NCBI RefSeq assembly: GCF_009668025.1
Contig: NZ_WJXZ01000004.1
Coordinates: 186,001-250,000 of the forward strand
From: Larkinella terrae
GTDB taxonomy: Bacteria; Bacteroidota; Bacteroidia; Cytophagales; Spirosomataceae
Direction of reading: 5' to 3'
Length of the DNA: 64,000 bases
In this document: positions 8,884 through 17,847 of the stretch, piece by piece
How the letters are laid out: each line of letters begins with the position of its first letter
Position numbering within the stretch: position 1 is the stretch's first letter
Notes under the pieces: generated by a model
The model's database searches: none
The model's input: the letters and a program-made list of their open reading frames with translations, nothing else
What the model was told of the DNA's origin: nothing
Made by a program: the position numbers and the translations under genes

Positions 8884-9876
8884 ATGAAAATTGCAGTAGT
8901 AGGCTCTACCGGCTTGGTCGGTAGCGAAATCCTGAAAGTGCTCGAAGAGCGTAACTTCCCGGTAACGGAACTGATTCCTGTCGCGTCAGAACGCTCGGTG
9001 GGTAAACAGATTACGTTCAAGGGTAAACAGGTTACGGTCGTGAGCTTCGAGGATGCGATCGCGGCCAAACCGGCTATTGCAATTTTTTCGGCGGGTGGTG
9101 GCACCTCGTTAAAACTGGCTCCGCTGTTTGCTGAAGCGGGCATTACGGTAGTCGATAATTCCTCGGCCTGGCGGATGGACCCGACCAAAAAGCTGGTTGT
9201 GCCGGAAATCAACGCCCACACGCTGACGAAAGAAGACAAAATCATCGCCAACCCCAACTGCTCGACCATTCAAATGGTGGTGGTGCTGAACCCGTTGCAT
9301 AAAAAATACGGCGTAAAACGCGTGGTGGTTTCAACGTATCAATCCGTAACCGGAACCGGCAAAGCCGCCGTCGATCAGTTGTTCGCGGAACGTTCGGGTG
9401 ATCAATCGACGCAAAAAGTGTATCCCCACCCGATCGATCTCAACGTATTGCCGCACATCGACGTTTTTCTGGACAACGGTTATACGAAAGAGGAGATGAA
9501 AATGGTGAACGAAACCAAGAAAATCATGGGCGACGACACCATTCAGGTAACGGCCACAACGGTTCGGATTCCGACCATTGGCGGTCACTCCGAAGCCGTG
9601 AACGTGGAGTTCGAGAATGATTTTGATGTAACAGATGTCACGAAAATCCTGAGCGAAGCCGACGGTGTGATCGTGCAGGACGATCCGAAAAACTACCTGT
9701 ATCCGATGCCGCTGACGGCGCACGGGAAAGATGAGGTGTTTGTGGGTCGGATTCGTCGCGACGAAAGCCAGGGGAATACGCTCAATCTCTGGATCGTCGC
9801 CGATAACCTGCGGAAAGGCGCGGCAACCAACGCGGTTCAGATTGCAGAATATTTAGCCGAAAACAATTTGGTCTAA
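8884..9876 (+). CDS. asd: Aspartate-semialdehyde dehydrogenase
   Basis: 330 aa. Reduces L-aspartyl-4-phosphate to aspartate semialdehyde with NADPH, the branch point to lysine/diaminopimelate, threonine and methionine. N-terminal Rossmann motif 'MKIAVVGSTGLVGSEIL'; active site 'IANPNCSTIQMVV' with the nucleophilic Cys; 'VVSTYQSVTGTGKAAVDQL' and 'RIPTIGGHSEAVNVEF' (substrate and catalytic His region) complete the family pattern. Full length for the family. Followed at once by a strong terminator, so transcribed alone. Confidence 0.97.
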   Translation: MKIAVVGSTGLVGSEILKVLEERNFPVTELIPVASERSVGKQITFKGKQVTVVSFEDAIAAKPAIAIFSAGGGTSLKLAPLFAEAGITVVDNSSAWRMDPTKKLVVPEINAHTLTKEDKIIANPNCSTIQMVVVLNPLHKKYGVKRVVVSTYQSVTGTGKAAVDQLFAERSGDQSTQKVYPHPIDLNVLPHIDVFLDNGYTKEEMKMVNETKKIMGDDTIQVTATTVRIPTIGGHSEAVNVEFENDFDVTDVTKILSEADGVIVQDDPKNYLYPMPLTAHGKDEVFVGRIRRDESQGNTLNLWIVADNLRKGAATNAVQIAEYLAENNLV

Positions 9877-9896
9877 CAGCCTGTTATACAATTATG

Positions 9897-9928
9897 AGCC
9901 TGTCAGTGCGATACTGACAGGCTTTTTC
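9897..9928 (+). terminator. Rho-independent terminator of asd
   Basis: Perfect 11-bp stem AGCCTGTCAGT/ACTGACAGGCT with a 5-nt loop and TTTTTC tail. Confidence 0.9.
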
Positions 9929-10114
9929 ATTTATAGGCCGATCAGTTTAAAAAGAGCCATAATTCTGCTCCAGAACTGGAAAACCGTATCAATCTTCCTC
10001 TCATTTTTCCTGACGAAACCCGGTAACTCTGGATTATCCAGTGTGACGACTTTTTAGCTAATTCAGAAAAACAGGCAGGCGTTATTAGATAGATACAATT
10101 TTCTTTTGCACACC

Positions 10115-12832
10115 ATGAACGAATACAGAGTTCTTTTTTTGATAATTTGTCTGGGCGGATTCGCCCTCGGAACCGCCCGGGCGCAACAACCGGCCCCGGT
10201 TTCCAACGCCATGATTGAGGCCATTGGTCTGGAACCGGATACGACCCAGCCCGCAGCACCGACCCGTCCGGATACGACGCAACGCAACGTGGCCGACCGG
10301 CCGGATACCGTTCGCGCCCTGACGACACAACCCGTTGTTCAACCGGCCGTTCCGACTACTACGCAGACGACGCCCACGCAAACCGTGGTGACCGGTGCTC
10401 CCGCCGGACGTCGGGCTAATGCAAACGGGCCGGAACCGGTGGTCGGGGCCGGAAAAATCAGCGGAAAACTGGTGGCTCCGCAGGGCGGCAAAAACCAGCC
10501 CGTTGAATTTGCCAGCATCGGTCTGTTTCGTTCGCGGGATTCGAGCTCGGTCACGGGCGCGCTGACCGATGAAAGAGGCTTTTTTCAGATGGCCAATCTG
10601 GCGCCGGATGCCTATTACCTGATGATTCAGAGCCTCGGTTTTGCAAACAAACGACTGCCGAGAATCGTGATCAGCGCCGACAAACCGACCGTCGATCTGG
10701 GCAATATTATAATGACCGAAACCGCCAAACAGCTTCAGGAAGTGGTGGTTCAAGGACAAAAACAGGCGTATGAATATTCGCTCGACCGCAAAATTGTAAA
10801 CGTTGATCAGTTGCCGATTGCGCAGGGCGGTTCGGCTATCGATATTTTGCAGAACGTGCCGTCGGTAACGGTGGATGTGGACGGCACGCTGAGTTTGCGC
10901 GGCAGCAGCAACGTCATTGTGCTGGTCGATGGAAAACCATCCGGTTTGACCGGTTTGGATCGGCAGGCGATTCTGGATCAGATTCCGGCCAGCAGCATCG
11001 AACGGATCGAGATGATTACGAACCCGTCGTCGCGCTACGATGCCGACGGAGCCGCCGGGATTATCAACATTGTTCTGAAAAAAGAACGCGGACCCGGTTT
11101 CAACGGCAATGTGCAGGTGAACGTCGGAACGCGGGACAAATACAATGCGTCGATCAACCTGAACTCGCGGTTTAAGAAACTAAATCTTTTCAGCAGTTAT
11201 AATTTTCGGCAAAACCGGCGGTTCCAGTACCGGATTTCGGAACGACAGAATCTGTTCGAGGATTCGACCAGTTACCTCGCACAACGCAACGACGCTATTC
11301 GCCGGAGCGTGAACAACAACCTCCGGTTTGGCTTCGATTACGCGCTTTCGCCCCGCAACAACGTAACGGCTTCGATTCTGTATCGCCCCCAGTACAGTTA
11401 TGATTCGGAAGTAGAGAATTTCAATACGCTGGATGCCAACCGGGTTTCGCTGGGCCAAACCGTGCGGACGACCGAGGAAACCGAACCGGAACGTGGGCTG
11501 GATTACGCCTTTGGGTACCGTCGGACGTTCGACAAAAAAGGCCGCGAACTGACGTTCGATGCTACGATGTCGAACAACAAAAGCAATGAATTTCAGAATT
11601 TCAGCAACACATCGACCTTGCCTGTCAATTTGCTGACGCCCAATTTCCTGATTGGTCAACAGCGGGCCGATAACAACCGGCAAAATCAGGTGGCGGTTTT
11701 GCAGCTGGATTTTGCGGAGCCATTAAAAGACAAGAAAAAGTTCGAAACCGGCTTGAAGCACACGTATCGCCGACTGGCTTCCAACTATGTTTTTGAGAAC
11801 CTGCTGAACGAAGCCTGGACGGTCAATCCGGCTATCAGCAACAACTTTATTTACGACGAGCGAACCAGTGCAGCTTACGTCAATTTTGGCGATGAGATCA
11901 AAAAAATGAGTTATCAGGTGGGTTTGCGGACGGAATATACGGCCATCGAAACCGACCAGCGAACGACCAACGTGCAAAACCGGCGCGATTATATCTATCT
12001 GTTTCCCAGTGTTTTCCTGAACTACAACGCCAGCCAGTCGCAGAAGATGCAGATCAATTACAGCCGACGGATTAATCGGCCGTCGACCTGGTCGCTGAAT
12101 CCGTTCATCGATCTGTCGGACCCGCTGAACATCCGGTTTGGGAACCCTAATCTGAACCCGGAACTGATCAATTCGTTCGAACTGAGCCATTTGCTGTACG
12201 GCAAAAACACCACGTTGACGTCCACGCTTTTCTTCCGGCAGACCAACAACGAAATCACAAATTACCGGACACTGCGTCCCGACGGAATTACCGAGCAAAC
12301 CTCGCTTAACCTGAATCGGTCGCAGAATTACGGCCTGGAAATCGTATTGAGTCAGGAGATTACGCGCTGGTGGAAAGCCAACGGAAATTTCTCGTTTTTC
12401 CAGCGAAACATTCAGGCTAGCGCGGATATTCCGGGAATTTTGACCCGTACGAACCGGAGCTGGACCACCCGCATAACGTCGAACATGAGTCCGAAAAAAG
12501 GCACCGATATTCAGGTTGCGCTCAATTATCGGTCGCCGTTCATTGTGGCGCAGGGAACCATCAAGGCCATGACCAACGTCGATCTGGGCGTCAAACAAAC
12601 TATCCTGAAAGGGCGCGGAACGGTAAGTTTGCGGGTCAGCGATCTTTTCAATACGATGCAGTTCCGAAACGAGAGTTTTGGACCGAACTTCACGTCCACC
12701 AGCCGTAACAAGCGCGAAAGCCGCATCGGTTTTATCGGTTTCAGCTACCGCCTGAGTCGGGAAGTGGTGCGCGAGAAAGACCGCGATCAAGAGAAAGAAC
12801 GGGATGACACGCCGACGGAGAATGAATTCTAA
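10115..12832 (+). CDS. Outer-membrane beta-barrel receptor (TonB-dependent receptor-like, OMP_b-brl_3 type)
   Basis: 905 aa from the ATG at 10115; an in-frame TTG nine bases upstream is less likely. Signal peptide to about residue 24 ('LIICLGGFALGTARA'). A Pro/Thr-rich low-complexity linker follows (about 25-110), then a carboxypeptidase-regulatory-like domain ('GKISGKLVAPQGGKNQPVEF', about 112-195), a plug domain ('GGSAIDILQNVPSVTVD', 'SLRGSSNVIVLVDGKPSG', 'IERIEMITNPSSRYDADG') and a large beta-barrel to the end. This architecture belongs to Bacteroidota outer-membrane receptors of uncertain ligand. Unusually, after the last aromatic strand ('FIGFSYRL') there is a charged tail 'REVVREKDRDQEKERDD'. 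No SusD partner is adjacent. Confidence 0.9.
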   Translation: MNEYRVLFLIICLGGFALGTARAQQPAPVSNAMIEAIGLEPDTTQPAAPTRPDTTQRNVADRPDTVRALTTQPVVQPAVPTTTQTTPTQTVVTGAPAGRRANANGPEPVVGAGKISGKLVAPQGGKNQPVEFASIGLFRSRDSSSVTGALTDERGFFQMANLAPDAYYLMIQSLGFANKRLPRIVISADKPTVDLGNIIMTETAKQLQEVVVQGQKQAYEYSLDRKIVNVDQLPIAQGGSAIDILQNVPSVTVDVDGTLSLRGSSNVIVLVDGKPSGLTGLDRQAILDQIPASSIERIEMITNPSSRYDADGAAGIINIVLKKERGPGFNGNVQVNVGTRDKYNASINLNSRFKKLNLFSSYNFRQNRRFQYRISERQNLFEDSTSYLAQRNDAIRRSVNNNLRFGFDYALSPRNNVTASILYRPQYSYDSEVENFNTLDANRVSLGQTVRTTEETEPERGLDYAFGYRRTFDKKGRELTFDATMSNNKSNEFQNFSNTSTLPVNLLTPNFLIGQQRADNNRQNQVAVLQLDFAEPLKDKKKFETGLKHTYRRLASNYVFENLLNEAWTVNPAISNNFIYDERTSAAYVNFGDEIKKMSYQVGLRTEYTAIETDQRTTNVQNRRDYIYLFPSVFLNYNASQSQKMQINYSRRINRPSTWSLNPFIDLSDPLNIRFGNPNLNPELINSFELSHLLYGKNTTLTSTLFFRQTNNEITNYRTLRPDGITEQTSLNLNRSQNYGLEIVLSQEITRWWKANGNFSFFQRNIQASADIPGILTRTNRSWTTRITSNMSPKKGTDIQVALNYRSPFIVAQGTIKAMTNVDLGVKQTILKGRGTVSLRVSDLFNTMQFRNESFGPNFTSTSRNKRESRIGFIGFSYRLSREVVREKDRDQEKERDDTPTENEF

Positions 12833-12956
12833 CGTATCCGCGGTCGGACGGTCGATACTGCTTTCGTTCGTAAACGTCCATGTCTCAGAAATGCTTAAAT
12901 TGGGCAAAACATTTCACCAATCAAGCTTTCACGAACTGTAGTCCGTGGGTACATTT

Positions 12957-14579
12957 ATGCATCGACTCATTGCTCTTACTAGCTTCGCACTTTTTGCAGG
13001 TAACTACGCTTTTGCCGCCCCCGACAGCGTCGCCATTGACGGTAAAGCCTTTGTCAAGCACATTCAGATTCTGGCTTCGGATGCCTTCGAAGGTCGAAAA
13101 CCGTTTACGGAAGGTGAGAAGAAAACCGTTGCCTACCTGAAAGCCGAATTTCAGAAAGCCGGTTTGCAGCCGGGGAATGGGAAAAGCTATTTCCAGGATG
13201 TGCCGATGGTAAACATTGCCTCCACCCCGGCGGGGCCGCTGGTTCTGAAAGGAAAAACCGGTACAGTTTCGCTGGCCAATCTGACGGATTTCGTTGCCAC
13301 CACGCCCCATGTGCAGAATCAGGTTCGGCTGAACGACTCGGAGATGGTGTTTGTGGGCTACGGTATTGTGGCGCCCGAATACAACTGGAACGATTACGCG
13401 GGGCTGGACGTCAAAGGCAAAACCGTGGTGGTGATGGTGAACGATCCGGGAATGATCGACAGCACCCTGTTCAAAGGGAATATCATGACGTATTACGGTC
13501 GCTGGACGTATAAATACGAGGAAGCCGCCCGGCAGGGAGCCGCCGGTGTGCTGATTGTTCACGAATCGAAAGCCGCCAGCTACGGCTGGTCGGTGATTCG
13601 GAGCAGTTTTGCGAAATCGAAAATGTACCTGCAAACGGCGGACAACAATAAATCGCGGGCGGTTTTGGAAGGCTGGATCACGCAGGATGCGGCCAAAAAC
13701 CTGTTCAAACTCGCGGGCGTTTCGCCGGAACTGCTTCGGGAAGCGGGCGTTCGCGGTTTTAAACCCGTCAAACTGGGCGTGACGACTTCGCTGGTGATCG
13801 ACAACCAGATTACAAAATCGACCTCGCAAAACGTACTGGCATTGCTTCCCGGTACCACCCGCCGGAATGAATACATCGTTTATACGTCGCACTGGGATCA
13901 TTTAGGCAAAAGCGAAGCCATCAAAGGCGACTCGATCTACAACGGCGCGTCGGACAACGCTTCCGGCACGGCGGCTTTGCTCGAACTGGCCGAAACCTTT
14001 GCCAAACTGAAAAAGAAACCGGCGCGCTCCATTCTGTTTCTGGCCGTGACGGCGGAGGAGCAGGGATTGTTAGGCAGCGAATATTACGCGACGCACCCGG
14101 TTTTTCCGCTGGATAAGACCGTTGCCAATATCAACATGGACGCGTTTATTCCGTTGGGCCGCACGAAAGACGTGGTTCTGGTCGGGAAAGGCCAGTCGGA
14201 TCTGGAAGATTATGCCGCGGCTATTGCGGCCAGACAGGGGCGGACCATCCGGGGCGATTTCAATCCGTCGGCGGGGAGTTATTTCCGCTCCGATCACTTC
14301 AATTTTGCCAAAGTGGGTGTTCCGGCGCTGTACCTCAAAACCGGGGTGAATTCCGTTAAAAACGGCGAAACCTGGGGCAAAGCCCAGCTCGAAGACCATA
14401 ACTTAAACCGCTACCACGCACCGTCGGACGAATATTCGCCGTCCTGGGACTTGTCCGGCATTATCGAAGATATGAATCTGCTGTTTGCGGTGGGGTATCA
14501 GCTGAGCAATGAATCCACGTTTCCCGGTTGGAAAACCGGTTCCGAGTTCAAGGCGATTCGGGAAAAATCGAAAAAGTAA
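12957..14579 (+). CDS. M28 family zinc aminopeptidase, secreted
   Basis: 540 aa from the ATG at 12957 (MHRLIALTSFALFAGNYAFA signal peptide); a GTG 12 bases upstream is a weaker start. Contains a protease-associated (PA) insert around residues 110-260 and the M28 catalytic core with all metal ligands visible: 'YTSHWDHLG' (His), 'GASDNASGTAALLE' (bridging Asp), 'TAEEQGLLGSEYY' (catalytic Glu and ligand Glu), 'NINMDAF' (Asp) and 'RSDHFNFAKVGVPALYL' (His). Co-catalytic two-zinc exopeptidase acting in the periplasm or outside. Stands alone on this strand, 124 bp after the receptor gene. Confidence 0.93.
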   Translation: MHRLIALTSFALFAGNYAFAAPDSVAIDGKAFVKHIQILASDAFEGRKPFTEGEKKTVAYLKAEFQKAGLQPGNGKSYFQDVPMVNIASTPAGPLVLKGKTGTVSLANLTDFVATTPHVQNQVRLNDSEMVFVGYGIVAPEYNWNDYAGLDVKGKTVVVMVNDPGMIDSTLFKGNIMTYYGRWTYKYEEAARQGAAGVLIVHESKAASYGWSVIRSSFAKSKMYLQTADNNKSRAVLEGWITQDAAKNLFKLAGVSPELLREAGVRGFKPVKLGVTTSLVIDNQITKSTSQNVLALLPGTTRRNEYIVYTSHWDHLGKSEAIKGDSIYNGASDNASGTAALLELAETFAKLKKKPARSILFLAVTAEEQGLLGSEYYATHPVFPLDKTVANINMDAFIPLGRTKDVVLVGKGQSDLEDYAAAIAARQGRTIRGDFNPSAGSYFRSDHFNFAKVGVPALYLKTGVNSVKNGETWGKAQLEDHNLNRYHAPSDEYSPSWDLSGIIEDMNLLFAVGYQLSNESTFPGWKTGSEFKAIREKSKK

Positions 14580-14642
14580 AGACAATTAATAAAGGCCGTT
14601 GACAGGCGGTTTTTCAAAGCCTAACTATTTGATAGTCAACTT

Positions 14643-15686
14643 ATGATTGCAGCAAAAGGATACGCGGCACAGGATGCCCGTTCACCTCTGGCCCCGTTTC
14701 AGTTCGAACGGCGGGACCTTAAACCGCATGATGTTCAGTTCGACATTCTCTATTGCGGAGTTTGCCACTCGGATTTGCACCAGATTCGCGACGAATGGGG
14801 CGGGTCGATTTATCCGATGGTGCCGGGCCACGAAATTGTAGGACGCGTTACGAAGGTCGGCGCGCAGGTGACCAAGTTCAACGTGGGCGATCTGGCCGCG
14901 GTGGGCTGTATGGTCGATTCGTGCCGCCAGTGCGAAAACTGCCGGGAAGGGCTGGAGCAATATTGCCTGAAAGGAAATTCTCAAACCTACAACGGCCGGG
15001 AACAGGACGGCAAAACGCCTACCTTCGGCGGCTATTCGAACCTGATGGTGGTTCACGAGGATTTTGCGCTTCACATTTCCGAAAGCCTGGATCTGGCTGC
15101 GGTGGCCCCGCTGCTGTGCGCCGGAATTACGACGTATTCGCCCCTGCGGCACTGGAAAGTGGGCAAAGGACACCGGGTTGCCGTGTTGGGGCTAGGCGGT
15201 TTGGGCCACATGGCGGTGAAATTTGCCGTTGCGTTTGGGGCCGAAGTTACCATGCTGAGCACTTCGCCCTCCAAGGAAGAAGACGCCAGACGGCTGGGTG
15301 CCCACAAATTTGTGCTAACCAGCGACCGCGATCAGGTTAAGGACGTAAAAGGTTATTTCGACTTCATCATCGACACGGTTTCGGCTCCGCACGATTACAA
15401 TCTGTACCTGTCATTGCTCCGAACCAACGGCGTGCATATTTGCGTGGGTGCGCCCCCAACCCCGGCCGAAATCAGGGGTTTCAGCCTGATTGGCGGCCGA
15501 AAAAGTATTGCCGGTTCAGGCATCGGCGGAATCCCCGAAACCCAGGAAATGCTGGATTTCTGCGCCGAACACAATATTGTTTCGGATATTGAATTGATTA
15601 ATATCAAAGACATTCAAACGGCATACGACCGCATGCTGAAAGGCGATGTACGTTACCGGTTTGTCATCGATATGAAGTCGTTATAA
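14643..15686 (+). CDS. Zinc-dependent alcohol dehydrogenase (YahK/cinnamyl alcohol dehydrogenase-like)
   Basis: 347 aa medium-chain dehydrogenase. Catalytic zinc ligands in 'YCGVCHSDLH' and 'PGHEIVG'; structural-zinc cysteines in 'CRQCENCREGLEQYC'; NADP-binding 'AVLGLGGLGHMAVKFAVAFGAEVTML'. The sequence 'GCMVDSCRQCENC' and the 'GGYSNLMVVHEDFALHI' segment are typical of YahK/AdhC-type NADPH aldehyde reductases. Reduces a broad range of aldehydes in the cytosol. Single gene ended by a bidirectional terminator shared with the convergent lipoprotein gene. Confidence 0.93.
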   Translation: MIAAKGYAAQDARSPLAPFQFERRDLKPHDVQFDILYCGVCHSDLHQIRDEWGGSIYPMVPGHEIVGRVTKVGAQVTKFNVGDLAAVGCMVDSCRQCENCREGLEQYCLKGNSQTYNGREQDGKTPTFGGYSNLMVVHEDFALHISESLDLAAVAPLLCAGITTYSPLRHWKVGKGHRVAVLGLGGLGHMAVKFAVAFGAEVTMLSTSPSKEEDARRLGAHKFVLTSDRDQVKDVKGYFDFIIDTVSAPHDYNLYLSLLRTNGVHICVGAPPTPAEIRGFSLIGGRKSIAGSGIGGIPETQEMLDFCAEHNIVSDIELINIKDIQTAYDRMLKGDVRYRFVIDMKSL

Positions 15687-15691
15687 CTGAA

Positions 15692-15728
15692 AAACCGTCA
15701 ATCAAGCAGGAAGATTGACGGTTTTTTC
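15692..15728. terminator. Bidirectional terminator
   Basis: AAAACCGTCAATC/GATTGACGGTTTT stem of 13 bp with A-tract before and T-tract after, between convergent genes. Confidence 0.9.
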
Positions 15729-15749
15729 TTTCGGCTTACGTTCCGACTG

Positions 15750-16466
15750 CTATTTGGTCGGGAGTTTTTGCAATTTTTGAAGCGTTTCGGGGAGCAGTTT
15801 ACCGGTTTCGGTCACTTCCCAGACGCCTTCCTGAACGATGTGTTGCTGCTGGTAATACGTCAGTTCATCGGTGGTTTCGCCGTGGTTGATTTTCTTATCG
15901 GACAGGAGCTGGAAAAGGTTGTTCATACTCGCCAGATCCAGAATGATCGGCTGCGGGTCGTAGCTGTCGCCGTGAGATGCTTCGTGCCGGTCGGCGTTCA
16001 GACAGTATGTTCCCAACCGAACGCGGGTCGTAGCTTTCGCGGGAAGCTCAAACCGCACCGGTTTGACTTCCAGCCCATTCTGCACCGTTAGATCATCCGA
16101 AATCCAGACCAGCCCTGCCGGTAATTCAACCGAAATGGGACTTGCCGTACTATTGGCCAGGTCGAGGCAAAACCGGACGAGTTCGCCACTTCCCAGCATT
16201 TTCGAAAGACTCAGGTCCTCCTGCCGCATGGTCGGTCGGCCCACAACCGTTACGCCCGGCGGAAAGGAAAACAGCTTGCCACCCGGTTTTTGTTTAGACG
16301 TTCCCAAACCGGGCGCAGCCGATTTGGTCGGCACCGTTGGATCCGTTTGCGTCGGAGTTTGGCCCGGATCGCCCGGTTTGGGCTGCGGCTGTGGATCCGG
16401 ACTGGCCGATTTACAGGCCGCCAGAAACAGGCACAGGCCCAGGAAATAAGCAAAAAATGATTTCAT
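15750..16466 (-). CDS. Lipoprotein of unknown function
   Basis: 238 aa. Leader 'MKSFFAYFLGLCLFLAAC' ends in a lipobox, followed by a Pro/Gln/Thr-rich linker ('PDPQPQPKPGDPGQTPTQTDPTVP') to about residue 55. The remaining domain has beta-sandwich character ('LVRFCLDLANSTASPISVELPAGLVWISDD') and ends with helices ('ETLQKLQKLPTK'). The 'FPPGVTVVGRPT' and 'YCLNADRHEAS' stretches may be conserved but I cannot assign a family. Probably outer-membrane anchored. Upstream (16467-16900) there is no gene: only a small hairpin at 16585-16607 and the palindrome at 16809. Confidence 0.65.
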   Translation of the reverse strand: MKSFFAYFLGLCLFLAACKSASPDPQPQPKPGDPGQTPTQTDPTVPTKSAAPGLGTSKQKPGGKLFSFPPGVTVVGRPTMRQEDLSLSKMLGSGELVRFCLDLANSTASPISVELPAGLVWISDDLTVQNGLEVKPVRFELPAKATTRVRLGTYCLNADRHEASHGDSYDPQPIILDLASMNNLFQLLSDKKINHGETTDELTYYQQQHIVQEGVWEVTETGKLLPETLQKLQKLPTK

Positions 16467-16808
16467 GTCAGGTGTTCATCAGTGTTGTTGCCCAAAATTG
16501 GCGCACAACGCTCTGTAAACCATACCCATCCTGACTGAATTGACCAAAACCGGTGGTCAACAGGTACTGATACTGCCTAAACTGAAAACCGCCGGGCTGG
16601 CGGTTTTAGAGGAGGAACACGGGTTGCTCCAGGTGATAGCTCTGGTGATTGGTTCGGCTGATGACTACATTGAGTTTGTTTCGGAGCAGCAGATACAAGG
16701 AATATCAATACGGTGGTGAAGCGACATAGCTAATAGCATGTTTCTGCCGTAAACCGTTTAGAACTAAACTTTATATCTACAAACAATTCGGATTCGAACA
16801 GATTGAAT

Positions 16809-16888
16809 CCGCAACCCTTCGTTATTCGGTGTTCGTTATTCAATATTCGTTATTTTAAAAGCGAACATCGAATAACGAAGGATTGCGG
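16809..16888. repeat. Inverted repeat, family E (TTCGTTATTC type)
   Basis: 27-bp arms (16809-16835 and 16862-16888) are inverted copies with two mismatches, both of which can pair as G-U in RNA. The interior repeats TTCGTTATTC-like units. It lies just after the stop of the minus-strand TIM-barrel gene and may serve as its terminator. Confidence 0.75.
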
Positions 16889-16903
16889 GCGAAATGAACG
16901 GCG

Positions 16904-17842
16904 TCATGCCTTAAAAATAGCATCCATTTTCTCCCGGATGGTCAGCAGGCGGGTGCGATCACCGCCGTTGACTTCGGCCGATGCCCAGCCGGAATAGCCG
17001 ATTTTCTGGAGGGCGCCATTCACCGCCGGCCAGTTGCAGTCGCCTTCCAGCAGCTCAACATCGAAGCCTTTCCAAAGTCCTTCATCCTGCTGTTTTTTCA
17101 GGCTAAACTCCTTGATATCCAGCTTCAGAATCCGCTTGCCGAGGGCTTCGATCCAGTGCACCGGCCAGCCGTAACGCAGGATATTGCCCACGTCGAAATA
17201 CCAGCCCACCAGCGGGTGTTTGAATTCGTCGACAAACCGGGCGGCTTCCAGCGGGCTGATCAAAAAGCTGTTCCAGACGTTTTCAAACGCGATTTTGACC
17301 CCGGTTTTTTCGGCCACCGGCAGCAGTTTTTTGATTTCCTCCCGGCAGCGTTTATACGCATCTTCGTAGCCGACGTCGGCTTTCACCACGCCGGGAACCA
17401 ACAAAACCGTGGTGCCGCCGTACTGCTTGGTGTCTTGAAGTGATTTTTTCATCGCATCCACGCAAACCGCCCGAACCTTCGGGTCGGGGTCCGAGAGGGG
17501 CGATTTCCAGTGCGCCGAATTGACCGTGCCCGGCAGCTCCAGACCGGTTTTGTCGCGGGCATTCAGCACCTCCTTCATGTCGAGGTCGTTCGGCGTATCG
17601 AGTTCGACGCCGTCGAATCCCAGGTCTTTCAGCAGCTTGAATTTGTCGAGTATCGACAAATCTTCCTTCACCATGCCCCATTTGAGGCTTTTCTTCACCA
17701 TCGGCTGGGCAACAACCGGTTTTTTCGCCGGGTTGACAAAGGTGCCGGAAACCGATTCAATGACTTTCGGCAGGTTTTCAGTAACCACAAAACCGCCGAC
17801 AGCGGCCAATGAGCCGTTTTTTAGAAATTCTCTACGTTGCAT
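16904..17842 (-). CDS. Sugar phosphate isomerase/epimerase-like TIM-barrel protein, Tat-type leader
   Basis: 312 aa. N-terminus 'MQRREFLKNGSLAAVGGFVV' is a twin-arginine-like leader. The rest is an AP-endonuclease-2/xylose-isomerase-like TIM barrel: 'KFKLLKDLGFDGVELDTP', 'VLLVPGVVKADVGYEDAYKRCREEIKKLLPVAEKTGVKIAFENVWN', 'GWYFDVGNILRYGWPVHWIEALGKRILKLDIKEF', 'GYSGWASAEVNGGDR'. Glu in 'IAFENVW', Asp in 'YFDVGN' and His/Asp in later strands are the usual metal ligands. Substrate unknown. Starts 5 bp after the stop of the oxidoreductase gene upstream, so the two form an operon, probably acting on one exported-side sugar pathway. Confidence 0.88.
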   Translation of the reverse strand: MQRREFLKNGSLAAVGGFVVTENLPKVIESVSGTFVNPAKKPVVAQPMVKKSLKWGMVKEDLSILDKFKLLKDLGFDGVELDTPNDLDMKEVLNARDKTGLELPGTVNSAHWKSPLSDPDPKVRAVCVDAMKKSLQDTKQYGGTTVLLVPGVVKADVGYEDAYKRCREEIKKLLPVAEKTGVKIAFENVWNSFLISPLEAARFVDEFKHPLVGWYFDVGNILRYGWPVHWIEALGKRILKLDIKEFSLKKQQDEGLWKGFDVELLEGDCNWPAVNGALQKIGYSGWASAEVNGGDRTRLLTIREKMDAIFKA

Positions 17843-17847
17843 GGTGG